From Cyclina sinensis (lineage: Eukaryota; Mollusca; Bivalvia; Venerida; Veneridae): a stretch of DNA of 64,000 bases. The notes below the pieces were generated by a model. The model was given only the letters and a program-made list of their open reading frames with translations. It had not been told where the DNA came from and did not search any database. Position numbers and translations under genes: made by a program. The stretch spans positions 26,026,361 to 26,090,360 of the forward strand of contig JAAONU010000003.1 of assembly GCA_012932295.1 (NCBI GenBank), written 5' to 3'. This document shows positions 11,601-21,955 of the stretch, piece by piece. The number at the start of each line of letters is the position of its first letter. Positions within the stretch are counted from its first letter, which is position 1.

Positions 11601-13387
11601 AGACTGGCATATGAGATCTTAGTTTCAGAAATACAACACCTTGTAGAGGGAAGTTACAGCAAAGCAAATTTTGACGAGGTTCTAGTGTATCCAAGACTAG
11701 GCGTTACTAATATGACAAAGCTGCTGACTGCACTGTAGTTTTTTCAGTGACTACTACTGTATGTTCAGGTTTACAGAACCCAGAAGACATCACGTCAAAA
11801 CTATGAACAACAATATTGCATGTCTTGTTGCAAATTTTAGAATAAATCGGATCGAAAATATGAATAAAGGACTTTTCCAAAGCAATTAAAAAGCAGAAGT
11901 CACTAAAGCTCGAAAGGTTTACTTTGTCTTAATTAAAGACTAAACTTCTATAGCAAATTTCCTTCCAGCTGTTGGAGTGATCTACAATGCACACAAAATT
12001 TCAAATACCTTAATTTCCTACAAGGAGTTCAAAAGATACAGCATGGAACATGTGGACTGTAAATGTGACCTTGACCTTGATCTTAGCCAGCTGAAACCTG
12101 CCCTCTGCACATCATCTTATGGTAAACATTCCTGCCAAACAGTTTCAGTTTTCTTCAAGCAGTTCAACAGATACAGTTAGGGACACACAAAATATTCACA
12201 TAATACAACAATATGACAAGCTGCCTCTAAGTGCAACCATAACCTTAATCCCAGACAGCTGAAGCCTGCACTCTTTACACCATCTCATTATGGTGAGCAG
12301 TTCTGCCAAACAGTTTCAATTTCCTTCAACAATGATCCAATAGGCATGATTTTAGCCATCTTTGAATGCTCTAGACCTTGTGGTTTAAGATATTTTACCC
12401 CTATATAAGACATTAACCCCTGAGGTAGGTCCAATACTGATCTCAGGAGGTATAATTTTAGGGAACTTTACACAATTTAATATGCAAAACACGATAGGTC
12501 TAGGCACTGTGGTTTCAAACAATAGCCTTTCTTGTGCATTTTCCTATGTATCTCAATGTAAAATATGTGACCCATCCCCCCTGTTGGAACTAGTTAACCA
12601 ATAATATCCTCAGATGCTTCACTTATGTAATTGTTGTCATTGAAGATCCACTAGACAGTCCAACATACTAAATATGAAAGCTTTAGGCCCTGTAGTTTCA
12701 GACAAGAAGACTTCATTAAATTCTTTATAGTATTTTTATGCAAAACAAGTCACTACCCCTACCCCACTGGGTTGGAACAATAATGGCTACATGATAAAGG
12801 CATTATTTTAGCATTTAATCTTTGTAAAGCTCAACCAAACAAATTGCAGCATACAAAATTAATCCACTCTGGGCTATGTGGTTTTAGACAGCACTTAAGA
12901 TGATTTAATGTTTTTCCAGAAATATACTTATTCTTACATTACTGGTAAAATGAAAAATAACAGAAAAAATGTACAACTGTGAATACCATTAAAATATACG
13001 CAGAAAACTTCCATATTATATCCAGAAATGAAAATGATTGATCTTTACTATGTTATTCTTGCATATAGTAGATTGATTTAATACAGGTACTCGAAAAAAC
13101 TTCTGGCTTTTTAGACCTGGTTGAGGGAAATAGGCTGTAGTTTTTGTTACTGTTTGGTTAATACTCTGAAGAGCTGAGTCATTATCGCAATTTTCAAATA
13201 AAAATAAAATTTGAAATTGAGGTTTTATTTCTATTTTCTGTGCCACAAACTTGTGTTCTATATTTGAAAATAATTTAGTGTACTCTTATTTATCGACTGC
13301 TAGGTAACTTAACTGAGCACTGGTCCAAGCAGACTGATTTTACATTTAAGCATTTTTTTACGACTATACCCACAGTAGAGCTATTAA
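11601..13387. repeat. Degenerate tandem-repeat block (about 11970-12900)
   Basis: Two related units near 12061 and 12230 share 'agctgaa.cctgc.ctct', 'ctgccaaacagtttca' and 'ttcttcaa'-type blocks (period about 167). Four weaker related blocks near 12365, 12495, 12680 and 12865 share 'taggc.ctgtggtttca.aca'. No coding potential is seen. The flanks 11601-11970 and 12900-13387 are unremarkable AT-rich DNA. Confidence 0.5.
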
Positions 13388-13430
13388 TAAAGTGTCTTCA
13401 TATGTTTGTAAGAAGACACATTTTATTAAC
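13388..13430. repeat. Short inverted repeat
   Basis: Arms 'aataaagtgtcttc' and 'gaagacacattttatt' flank a short loop. Similar GTGTCTTC/GAAGACAC sequence recurs in the larger inverted repeat at 13519-13650. Confidence 0.65.
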
Positions 13431-13518
13431 TGTTTACTTCCATGTGTTGTCAGTGATGCGTATTATCTATTCTTTACTCTTAATAGTTGTGTAAGTCAGA
13501 TACATTTACTCATATTTG

Positions 13519-13650
13519 CTTCGAAAGTGCCGTCTTACAGACGTTAAGAAGGCCGCAAAGTTTGTTAGGACAAACAACAAATTTTCAGACAAAAACTGTT
13601 GTTTGTCCTAGCCACAACTTCTTAACATCTGTAAGAAGACACATTTGAAG
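13519..13650. repeat. Inverted repeat, ~55-60 bp arms (MITE-like)
   Basis: Left arm 13519-13580 and right arm 13597-13650 are imperfect reverse complements; shared blocks are 'cttacagacgttaagaag' / 'cttacagatgttaagaag' and 'taggacaaacaaca'. The loop is about 16 nt. Structure suggests a MITE or foldback element; no target-site duplication was established. Confidence 0.75.
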
Positions 13651-15264
13651 AAAAACTCGTATTGTCTCTATTACGTGCAAGCGCATCAAGACAAGTCTTC
13701 AACACAATTCAAATGGTGACTAGTACTACTGGTTTATGCAAATGTTAACATTTTCAAACAAAATAACATTCAGCAGATTACACAGGTGCACACAATTATC
13801 TGTTTTTAATTGTTGAATATAGGGCATTTTATTTAAAATTTGTACACTAAAATGGAATTCTGACTAATCAAATACTGAAATTTCAAAAGTCATGGTAAAT
13901 TTCTTTGACAAGGGTCAAACCCATAACCTTCAATTGAAAAGGGCCACCAATATAGCAACGGTGGGACTTGTTCGAATCCTGGATGAGGTGGCCAGACTAC
14001 CTTCGTGTCATCACTCAATGATGAAGTTCTTTTTTTTCTTAAGTTACAGTCATTCTTTAAAAACATTCATATACTGTGTGATACCTGTAGTTTTACTATT
14101 GTCATCCATTTCATATATTATTAAGACACTGTATAATGTGACTTTGGTATAATCAAAAAATTTGAAAGACATTTTTATATATTGATGTATGAATCTTAAC
14201 TGCCCACTGTATAATTACCGTGAAACCACAGGTGCTATGACATGACTTAGGGCTATAATAATTGATAATTTGAATAAAAACCCCATATACTCTGGCATTT
14301 TGCACGGTTTATGTACCATAACCTAAAATCAGATGACTTTGAATGTTCAGTGCAAATCAGCAAGTATATGACATATGCAGATGAAAATGTGTTGAACATA
14401 AAAAGAATATTCAGCTGTACCACTGAAATCTAACGTCAATATTGTACCAGACAACATAAACACTGTGGGCAAATACCAGTTATCATTTCCCTATATCCGG
14501 TGTCAGACTGAGTAGATTCATGTTTGAAAAAGTAACAGAGTAATAAAAAATGTGTCTCATCTCGTTTTTATATCTCATTTTCATCACTTTTTTTCCATTT
14601 AGAAATAAAGACTATATAAGTGTTATTATATTTTGAACCAAATATTGTCTTAGTTCTTATCTAGTCCAGCTAATGCCTAAACATCAACATAACATGTAGA
14701 AAATGAACACAGTCATATTCAGAGTACAATTTCTTGTGTTTAACATAATGCCTTTTTTTTAGTAAAAGAAATACAAACTATCATGATGTTACATTTAAAC
14801 AAACCCCAGTGGCAGATTTACCATGGAGGCCATACAGCCTGTCACTAAATTTCACTGTAAAAACTGAGCAGGAAAAAAAATTACATAGAACTTATTTGAT
14901 GCAATTTTAACTTTGTTCAAAATTCAAAAATTTTAAAATCAAAATTCAAAAGTGAATCCTGTTAAACTAGAAACAAATGGCAAAAATAAATAAAAATGGC
15001 AAACATAGATGCGACTTGCCTGATTATCTGCAGGGATAGGTACATTTCTGTGACAGTTAATTTTTAGCTTATTTTCACTGAATTTGCCTGCTTATTTAAA
15101 AGCGTGTGAATGCTAAGAGTTTAAACTAATTTCTTAGTACCTGTGGGTAAAACGTGGTCACAGAAAATTGCGCATGCGCAGATTTGGGAAATGTACCTGT
15201 TTTGCCCATATTTTAAAGTTTTTAATAAGTTCAACCAGTAGGTGTAAACCTGGGCAATAGTGGA
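13651..15264. other. AT-rich interval; no gene found
   Basis: Contains a perfect B-box-like 'GTTCGAATCC' near 13969, but no matching A box or tRNA fold, so no RNA gene is called. Otherwise nothing supported. Confidence 0.3.
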
Positions 15265-15400
15265 CTGACAGACGCACGAAAGCGATCACACCGGTGTCCA
15301 TATGACATGAACTTCAGTCCATTCGGTGTTTTAGGGGTTTGTTGTTCCATGTGACTTCCATGTACAAAACTACCTTTCAAACATGAGGACACTGACTCGT
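15265..15400 (-). repeat. Dispersed repeat copy (mate at 3118-3251)
   Basis: Reverse complement aligns along about 130 bp with 3118-3251, sharing several blocks of 10-18 bp. Divergence indicates two independent insertions of one family. Confidence 0.6.
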
Positions 15401-16128
15401 AAAGCCCCAAATATTGGCACAGACAGATCATTGGCTGACAGTATACTTTCTAAACAGCAGAAAAGGGGTTCTGGTTCAACTGTTGATACCTGCAAATTTG
15501 GCTAGAATGGTGCAAAATCATTTAAACATTAAAAGCTACCCACTTACAATTGCAAAGGAAACTTGACTTCTTACAGTAAACTGTATCACACAAAAAGAAT
15601 GGATGAAATATGTGCCAGTAGAGTATAATATTCTAAATGAAATATGTGACATGGATGCCGACAAGAAAGGTAAATACATGTATTTTATCAAGTAGTAGTA
15701 AAAAGGGCGTAACTCCCATTCCTTAAATTATTTACATGTAGTATGTCCTAGCATTAAGGGGTTATCTTTCCTAAAATAAATTTTAAATTTGAAGAAGATA
15801 TGATGGTACTTTTGAAATTAAAATATACATGTACATCTTCCTATAATGTTCAGAAAAAGATTTTCATTAAGATTTGAGCGCTTAATCTAACAAAAGACAG
15901 ATGTATGGACAGACAGACAGACAACCAGTAGTATAAAATCATTTGGCTTCAAATTTTGCAAAATAAGCAGCAGGCAAAAAAGAATTTGTAACCTAACAAA
16001 GTAAATCCCGAAACATCTTTGAAATGTACAAAATTATCAGAGTTTTAGAAGTCAAATTTGCTTTAAAACCGTAAGCGAGTAGCTTATAACTACAATTTCA
16101 CTAAAACTACATTTGGATCTGGATTTTT
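15401..16128. other. No gene found
   Basis: AT-rich, with a short 'gacagacagacaga' run near 15907. Nothing else supported. Confidence 0.3.
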
Positions 16129-17545
16129 AGCTCACCTGAGCATGCTCATGTGAGCTTTTAGGATCCTTGATTGTCCGGCGTCCGTCCGTCCGTCCGTCCG
16201 TCCGTCCGTCGTCCACAATTCATTCAAACGACATCTCCTCTGAAACCACTGGGCAAAATTTAATGAAACTTGCCTAGAATGTTCCTTGCATGAAGCTCTA
16301 CCAAGTTTGTTCAAATGGTTCCGGTTCATTGCATTTCTGGGTCCCAGGAGCTAAAAACAGATTTTACAAGTTGGATCTTTAAAAATCTTCTTGTCAGAAA
16401 CCACAATGCCTGGAGCTTTGATATTTGGTATAAAGCATCATCTAGTGGATCTCTACCAAGTTTGTTCAAATTATGATCCTGGGGTCAAAAATGGCCCCGC
16501 CCCAGGGGTAACTTGTTTTACATAGAGTTATATAGGAAAAACTTTAAAAATCTTCTTGTCAGAAACCGTAAGGCATAGAGCTAAGATATTTGGTATAAAG
16601 CATCATCTAGTTGACCTCTACCAAGTTTGTTCAAATCATGGCCTCTGGGTCAAAAATGGCCCCGCCCCAGGGATAACTTGTTTTACATAGAGTTATATAG
16701 GAAAAACTTTAAAAATCTTCTTGTCAGAAACTGTAAGGCATAGAGCTTAGATATTTGGTATAAAATATCATCTAATGGACCTCTACCAAGTTTGTTCAAA
16801 TCATGGCCTCTGGGTCAAAAATGGCCCCGCCCCAGGGGTAACTTGTTTTACATAGAGTTATATAGGAAAAACTTTAAAAATCTTCTTGTCAGAAACTGTA
16901 AGGCATAGAGCTTAGATATTTGGTATAAAGCATCATCTAATGGACCTCTACCAAGTTTGTTCAAATCTTGGCCTCTGGGTCAAAAATGGCCCCGCCCCAG
17001 GGGTAACTTGTTTTACATAGAGTTATATAGGAAAAAATTTAAAAATCTTCTTGTCAGAAACCGTAAGGCATAGAGCTAAGATATTTGGTATAAAGCATCA
17101 TCTAGTGGACCTCTACCAAGTTTGTTCAAATCATGGCCTCTGGGTCAAAAATGGCCCCGCCCCAGGGGTAACTTGTTTTACATAGAGTTATATAGGAAAA
17201 ACTTTAAAAATCTTCTTGTCAGAAACCGTAAGGAATAGAGCTTAGATATTTGGTATGTAGCATTGTCTAGTGGACTTCTACCAAGTTTGTTCAAATTATA
17301 CCTCTGGGGTCAAATTTTGCCCCACCCTGGGGTCATTGGTTTTACATAGGCTTATATAGGAAAATCTTAAAAAATCTTCTTGTCTGAAACCACAAGGCCC
17401 TGAGCCTTAAGATTTGGTATGTAGCATTGTCTAGTGGACCTCTACCAAGTTTGTTCCAATTATACCCCTGGGGTCAAATTTGGCCCCAACCCGGGGTCAT
17501 TGGTTTTACATAGGCTTATATAGTGAAAACTTTGAAAATGTTCTT
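16129..17545. repeat. Composite repeat, left part: 165-bp tandem array
   Basis: Begins 'agctcacctgagcatgctca' followed by a (GTCC)n run (16180-16210), then near-identical 165-bp units. The marker 'acttgttttacatagag' occurs at 16511, 16676, 16841, 17006 and 17171, exactly 165 bp apart, with two more diverged units to about 17530. No coding capacity. The right part of the same element is 17546-19038. Confidence 0.9.
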
Positions 17546-19038
17546 GTAGAAGGAGAAGTAACATTTTCAGTCCAAATAATCTGGAAATTTGTCAGAAAGG
17601 TTGTTTCTATGATTTCTAGCTCAAGTTCGAATATGTGTCATCTGGGTTCAAAAACTAGGTCACAGAGCCCAAAAATAGAAAAACCTTGTTAACACTCTAG
17701 AGGTTACATTTTCAGTCCAAATATCCTGGAAATTAGTCAAAAAGGTTGTTTTGATGATTTTTAGCTCAAGTTCAAAATTGGGTCATCTAGGGTCAAAAAC
17801 TATGTCACAGAGCCCAAATATGGAAAAACCTTGTTAACACTCTAGAGGTAACATTTTCAGTCCAAATATCCTGGAAATTTGTCAGAAAGGTTGTTTCAAT
17901 GATTTCTAGCTTAAATTTGAATATGTGTCATCTGAAATCAAAAACTAGGTCACAGAGCCCAAAAATAGAAAAAAAACTTGTTAACACTCTAGAAGCTACT
18001 TTTCAGTCCAAATATTCTCGAAATTTGTTAGAAAAAATGTTTTAATGATTTCTAGCTCAGATTCGAACAAAGGTCATCTGGGGTCAAAAACTAAGTCACA
18101 GACCCCAAATATGGAAAAAGGGTGTTAACACGCATTGAGTTAACATTTTCAGTTCAAATAACCTTGAAATTTGTCAGAAAGATTGTTTTAATGATTTCTA
18201 GCTCAGTTTTGAATATGGGTTATGTGGGGTCAAAAACTAGGACACATGGCCAAAAAGTAGAAAATCCTTGTTAATGCTCTAGAGGTTACATTTTCAGTCC
18301 AAATGTCCTTGAAATTTGTCAGAAAGGTTGTTTCAATGTTTTGTAGCCCAGATTAGGATATGGGTCATCTGGGATCAAAAACAAGGTCACAGAGCCTTAA
18401 AATGTAAAAACCATTTTAACACTCCAGAGGTTACATTTTCAGTCCAAATATCCTGGAAATTTGTCAGACAGGTTGTTTTGATGATTTCTAGCTCAAGTAC
18501 TAATATGGGTCATCTTTGGTCAAAAACTAGGTCACAGAGACCAAATATGGAAAAACCTTGTTAACAATCTAGAGTTAAGATTTTAATTCCAAATAACCTG
18601 AAAATTTGTCAGAAAAGTTGCTTCTATGATTTCCAGCTCAACTTTGAATATGGGTCATCTGGATTAAAAAACTAGGTCACAGAGCCTAAATATCGAAAAA
18701 CTTTGTAAACACTCTAGAGGCTACATTTTCAGTCCAAATGTCCTGGAAATTTGTCAGAAAGGTTGTTTTGATGGTTTCTAGCTCAGGTTTGGATATGGAT
18801 CATCTGGGGTCAAAAACTAGGTCACAGAGCCCAAATATGGAAAAACCTTGTTAACACTCTAGAGGCTACGCTTTCAGTTCAAATAACCTTGAAATTTGTC
18901 AGAAAGATTGTTTCAATAATTTCTAGGCCAAGTTTGAATATGGGTCATCTGGGGTCAATTAACCAGGTCCATAGCAACTTTGTTAAAAGCAGTCATATTC
19001 AGGTGAGCGATATAGGGCCATCATGGTCCTCTTGTTTT
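17546..19038. repeat. Composite repeat, right part: 145-bp tandem array
   Basis: About ten diverged 145-bp units; 'acattttcagtccaaat' starts at 17561, 17706 and 17851, then continues with indels to about 18990. Units share 'gaaatttgtcagaaaggttg' and 'aaaaactaggtcacagagcc'. The block ends 'caggtgagcgatatagggcc' and 'atcatggtcctcttgtt'. The terminal AGGTGAGC mirrors the CTCACCT at 16131, suggesting 16129-19038 is one mobile unit. Confidence 0.88.
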
Positions 19039-19067
19039 AAATATTCTGTCTCTGAAAATACGGATAC

Positions 19068-19266
19068 TCATCTGTAAATTTCATTGACTCTCATCAGCTC
19101 ATCAAATAACATCTTCCCATTTCTGTCACACCACCTTTCTCTAACAACTAACGTGTCCTTAGTCCCCACCATCGTTACAGCATCTTCAACTATCCCAGTT
19201 GTCACCATGTTTGCCCATTCCAATTTCGTTGCCAAATACACAAGAAAATTATACAACATGTTTCCA
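19068..19266 (-). CDS. Candidate terminal exon of an unknown gene
   Basis: Minus strand: a strong acceptor (cttgttttttgttgtcag|TGGAAA) followed by 199 nt open to a TGA at 19070-19068. The predicted 66 residues start GNMLYNFLVYLATKLEW and continue with a balanced, protein-like composition ending MRVNEIYR. I do not recognise the family. No upstream exon was found before the edge of the window's readable signals. It abuts the repeat ending at 19038, so it could be a gene fragment separated from its remainder or part of an uncharacterised element. Confidence 0.35.
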
Positions 19267-19376
19267 CTGACAACAAAAAACAAGAACATGCAGTAAATTT
19301 TCGTGGTGAATTTCTCTTCCATTCCAGGTTCTATCAGTATAATCACCTTCTGCGTGATGGCACAATCAGGGCCCCT

Positions 19377-19406
19377 TCAGGGCCTTAATCTCAATTAAGG
19401 CCCTGA
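19377..19406. repeat. Perfect 13-bp hairpin
   Basis: TCAGGGCCTTAAT, loop CTCA, ATTAAGGCCCTGA. A short perfect palindrome in non-coding DNA. It may be the terminus of a repeat; it is not followed by a T run, and factor-independent terminators are not relevant in this genome. Confidence 0.8.
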
Positions 19407-20768
19407 CACCGTATATTGTGTCTCTTATATTATACCATAGTAACTCGCCACCACAAATATGTCGATTTGACATTATACAAATGAATTGAGTATTTGATAA
19501 AAGATAATATTCTTACAGAATAAGCTTATTTTCATCTGTTCATAGTGAACATTTATACATTTTGACATTTAGTAAAATAGCATAACATCACTATTAGGGC
19601 AAGCAGGTAATAGTGTAATAGAACTCTAATAATTTAGCATTACTAAACTGTATTACAACAACAGAAAGTTTACCTTTTCAATGTTTCATTACGACGAAAT
19701 CAAAGAAAACATCGAAACATCACCAACAACTGCACCATATATATCTGCAAGACCAAACAATGACAACTAAACGACGGCAAGAACGAGCAAGGTCGCGGAT
19801 TAAACGACAAAATCGCACGTGTTTTAGTGAGCGATTATAATAAAGGTGAAGATTTACCGTTAACATTAGGTGTAACACATTTAACCTCTACACATTAAAG
19901 GTCAAATGTTAGCTTGTATTATTTTGAAAGATGAGAAGGTAGCAAAGTTATAATATTTAAAAACAGACGATATCAACAAAAAATAGCGACGCTCTTTAAC
20001 GCAAATATTTGTACATAATACGTAATCTCTGGATATTAACTGACCATGCATTCGATTGTTCCCTAGCCTAATTTATTATGCTTAAAGTTTTGAACCGTTT
20101 TATTTATAGATCTGATGTTTAAAATGTGAACATCTATAAATATGTCAACCTATGATTTCGGTTTCACATTCGGAGGCGAAATAGCGCGACTTATTGTTCC
20201 TTGAAAGAAATATTTCGATAAATTAAGTTCTTTGTAATTTTTCACTAGATCTTAGATTTTCTGTAGTCTATCTTCAGTGGCACGGTTGAAGATATTTCCT
20301 TCATTAGTCTTGGTATTTCGGGTATACTTTTAGAAATGATATTCATCTTCATGTTCATTCGTTCATATTTCGTACATTTTCTTTCCGTTGTACCTGAATT
20401 TCGAGGTTGTGTGAAGACAGTCTGAACTTTGTCAACGCAGTTCTGAATTAACTTGTGTTTATGCCATTTGAATTATCTAATCAACTGAAATTGTTTATAC
20501 TTTTTATTGGCCCCGAAACTGGGTAACCCCGTTTATTCTCCCCGTCCACAGACTAAGCAGGGGTCGGGGAACCATCCCCTACCAGCCTTACAAAATTATT
20601 TCAAACTATATAAACTTTCAAAAACAACATAATCTCTAGACATACAAGTTTTCATATAATACAATGTTTTTTTTATAATAGACTGTTTTCTTATAGTAAG
20701 CCTTCAGGTAAACTGGTATTATAAAGGAAGACATACTCTGTGCAAAAAGAAACATCTTTAAAATGTAA
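19407..20768. other. AT-rich interval; no gene found
   Basis: No exon or repeat recognised apart from a 'gtaaccccgtttattctccc' stretch near 20525 that resembles transposon flanks. Left unassigned. Confidence 0.3.
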
Positions 20769-21113
20769 TTAGTTAAAAGATTTCCTCACAGCATTTTTGA
20801 CACCTAGATAAATTATGTTAAAAGAAAAGTTTTCACCACTGTAATTCACTGTAAGTTCTCTTCTCTTCCAGTGTAGAATGCTATTTTTGATTTTTTTTTC
20901 TATTTTCTTCCTAAAATGTAGGTCAGTCATTTTATCAAGATCAATGTGAAAAATCAAACCCAACAATTTAAACGAAGAAGTACTCCGATTTAATTTCCAT
21001 TTTGTTTTTATTGACCGTGTGCTAAATTTTGAAGCGCCTATCACTACAATATTTGTTTTCTCAAAATTAACCTTTAAACCTGAATAAAAAGCAAATTCTT
21101 GTAAAATATTCAA
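20769..21113 (-). pseudogene. LINE reverse transcriptase fragment
   Basis: A 114-codon minus-strand frame with the RT segment downstream of the catalytic box: FAFYSGLKVNFEKT, then FKLLGLIF and ILHWKRRELT. This spacing is typical of the RT/thumb region of non-LTR retrotransposons with long ORF2. No catalytic box or endonuclease is present in the frame, so it is a truncated copy. The 5' part is missing; the + strand neighbour (21349-21800) is a different LINE fragment in opposite orientation. Confidence 0.75.
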
Positions 21114-21348
21114 AGTACAATTTAAAGGGTTTTCAGAGACATCTAACAGTTATGATGTTAGAAAATTCTGTACATCTGACAAATGAATCGTCAGGACCAA
21201 TGTGTAGGGCATAATTTTCCGCTTCGCATGCGCATATACCATTACAAATTTAAAATTGATGAAAAAATAAGATACTTACAGCAATTTTCTCCTCCGAATA
21301 GATGCAAAAAAAGCTGCTTGCGACAGCCTAAATGACGTCATTTACGAC

Positions 21349-21800
21349 GTGGATGGCCACACTGTTACTGGTGACAGGGTAGAAGTTATGTATCACATAT
21401 TTAACGTAGATTTGTACTTTGGATACGATGCGTACATCTCTGTGAAAGATCTTGTCTACCATTTTCACGGCAAACAACAAATCTATCACATGAATACATT
21501 AAATATTATAAATCAATGGTCCAAACAATGGCTAGTAAATTTTAATCCAAATAAAACAGAAGTTATGTCCTTTCCTTCTGGTCACACTGCTAGACCTGAC
21601 CTCAATTTTGATAGCTTAATTATCTCTCGAATTTGTAGAAAACCATAAACATTAAGGACTGACATTATCATCGGACATGAAATGGCACGCACATATACAT
21701 GATATCAAAAAGTCAGCAAGAAGTGTCTTAAATTCAATAGAAAAGTATTGTTCACTTTTATCTTTACACATGTCGATTTTATAAGATACGAGCTTCCAAG
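21349..21800 (+). pseudogene. Second LINE reverse transcriptase fragment
   Basis: The frame to 21648 ends with a jockey/RTE-like RT segment (WSKQWLVNFNPNKTEVM and PDLNFDSLII). After a frameshift the next frame continues ENHKH.GLTLSSDMKWHAHI and SARSVLNSIEKY, the classic follow-on block. The first part (about 21430-21492) derives from the dispersed repeat also seen at 8315-8454. Inactive, 5'-truncated. Confidence 0.75.
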
Positions 21801-21902
21801 AAGATTACAACATTTTTTATACGAACAGTTTCAACAGGATATCTATTTAAGCATATTTTTCGAACTGATTTGCTTTCAATGATAGAGTAATGATATGTTT
21901 AT

Positions 21903-21955
21903 TAACACACAAACACACACACACACGCATGCACGCGCGTGCGCGTCCGCGTATA
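21903..21955. repeat. Alternating purine-pyrimidine (CA/GC) microsatellite
   Basis: (CA)n followed by 'gcatgcacgcgcgtgcgcgt'. Long alternating Pu-Py tract with potential for left-handed DNA. Confidence 0.85.

Noticed and set aside
13950..14000. B-box-like GTTCGAATCC suggesting a tRNA or SINE
   Set aside because: No convincing A box at the right distance and no cloverleaf or acceptor stem.
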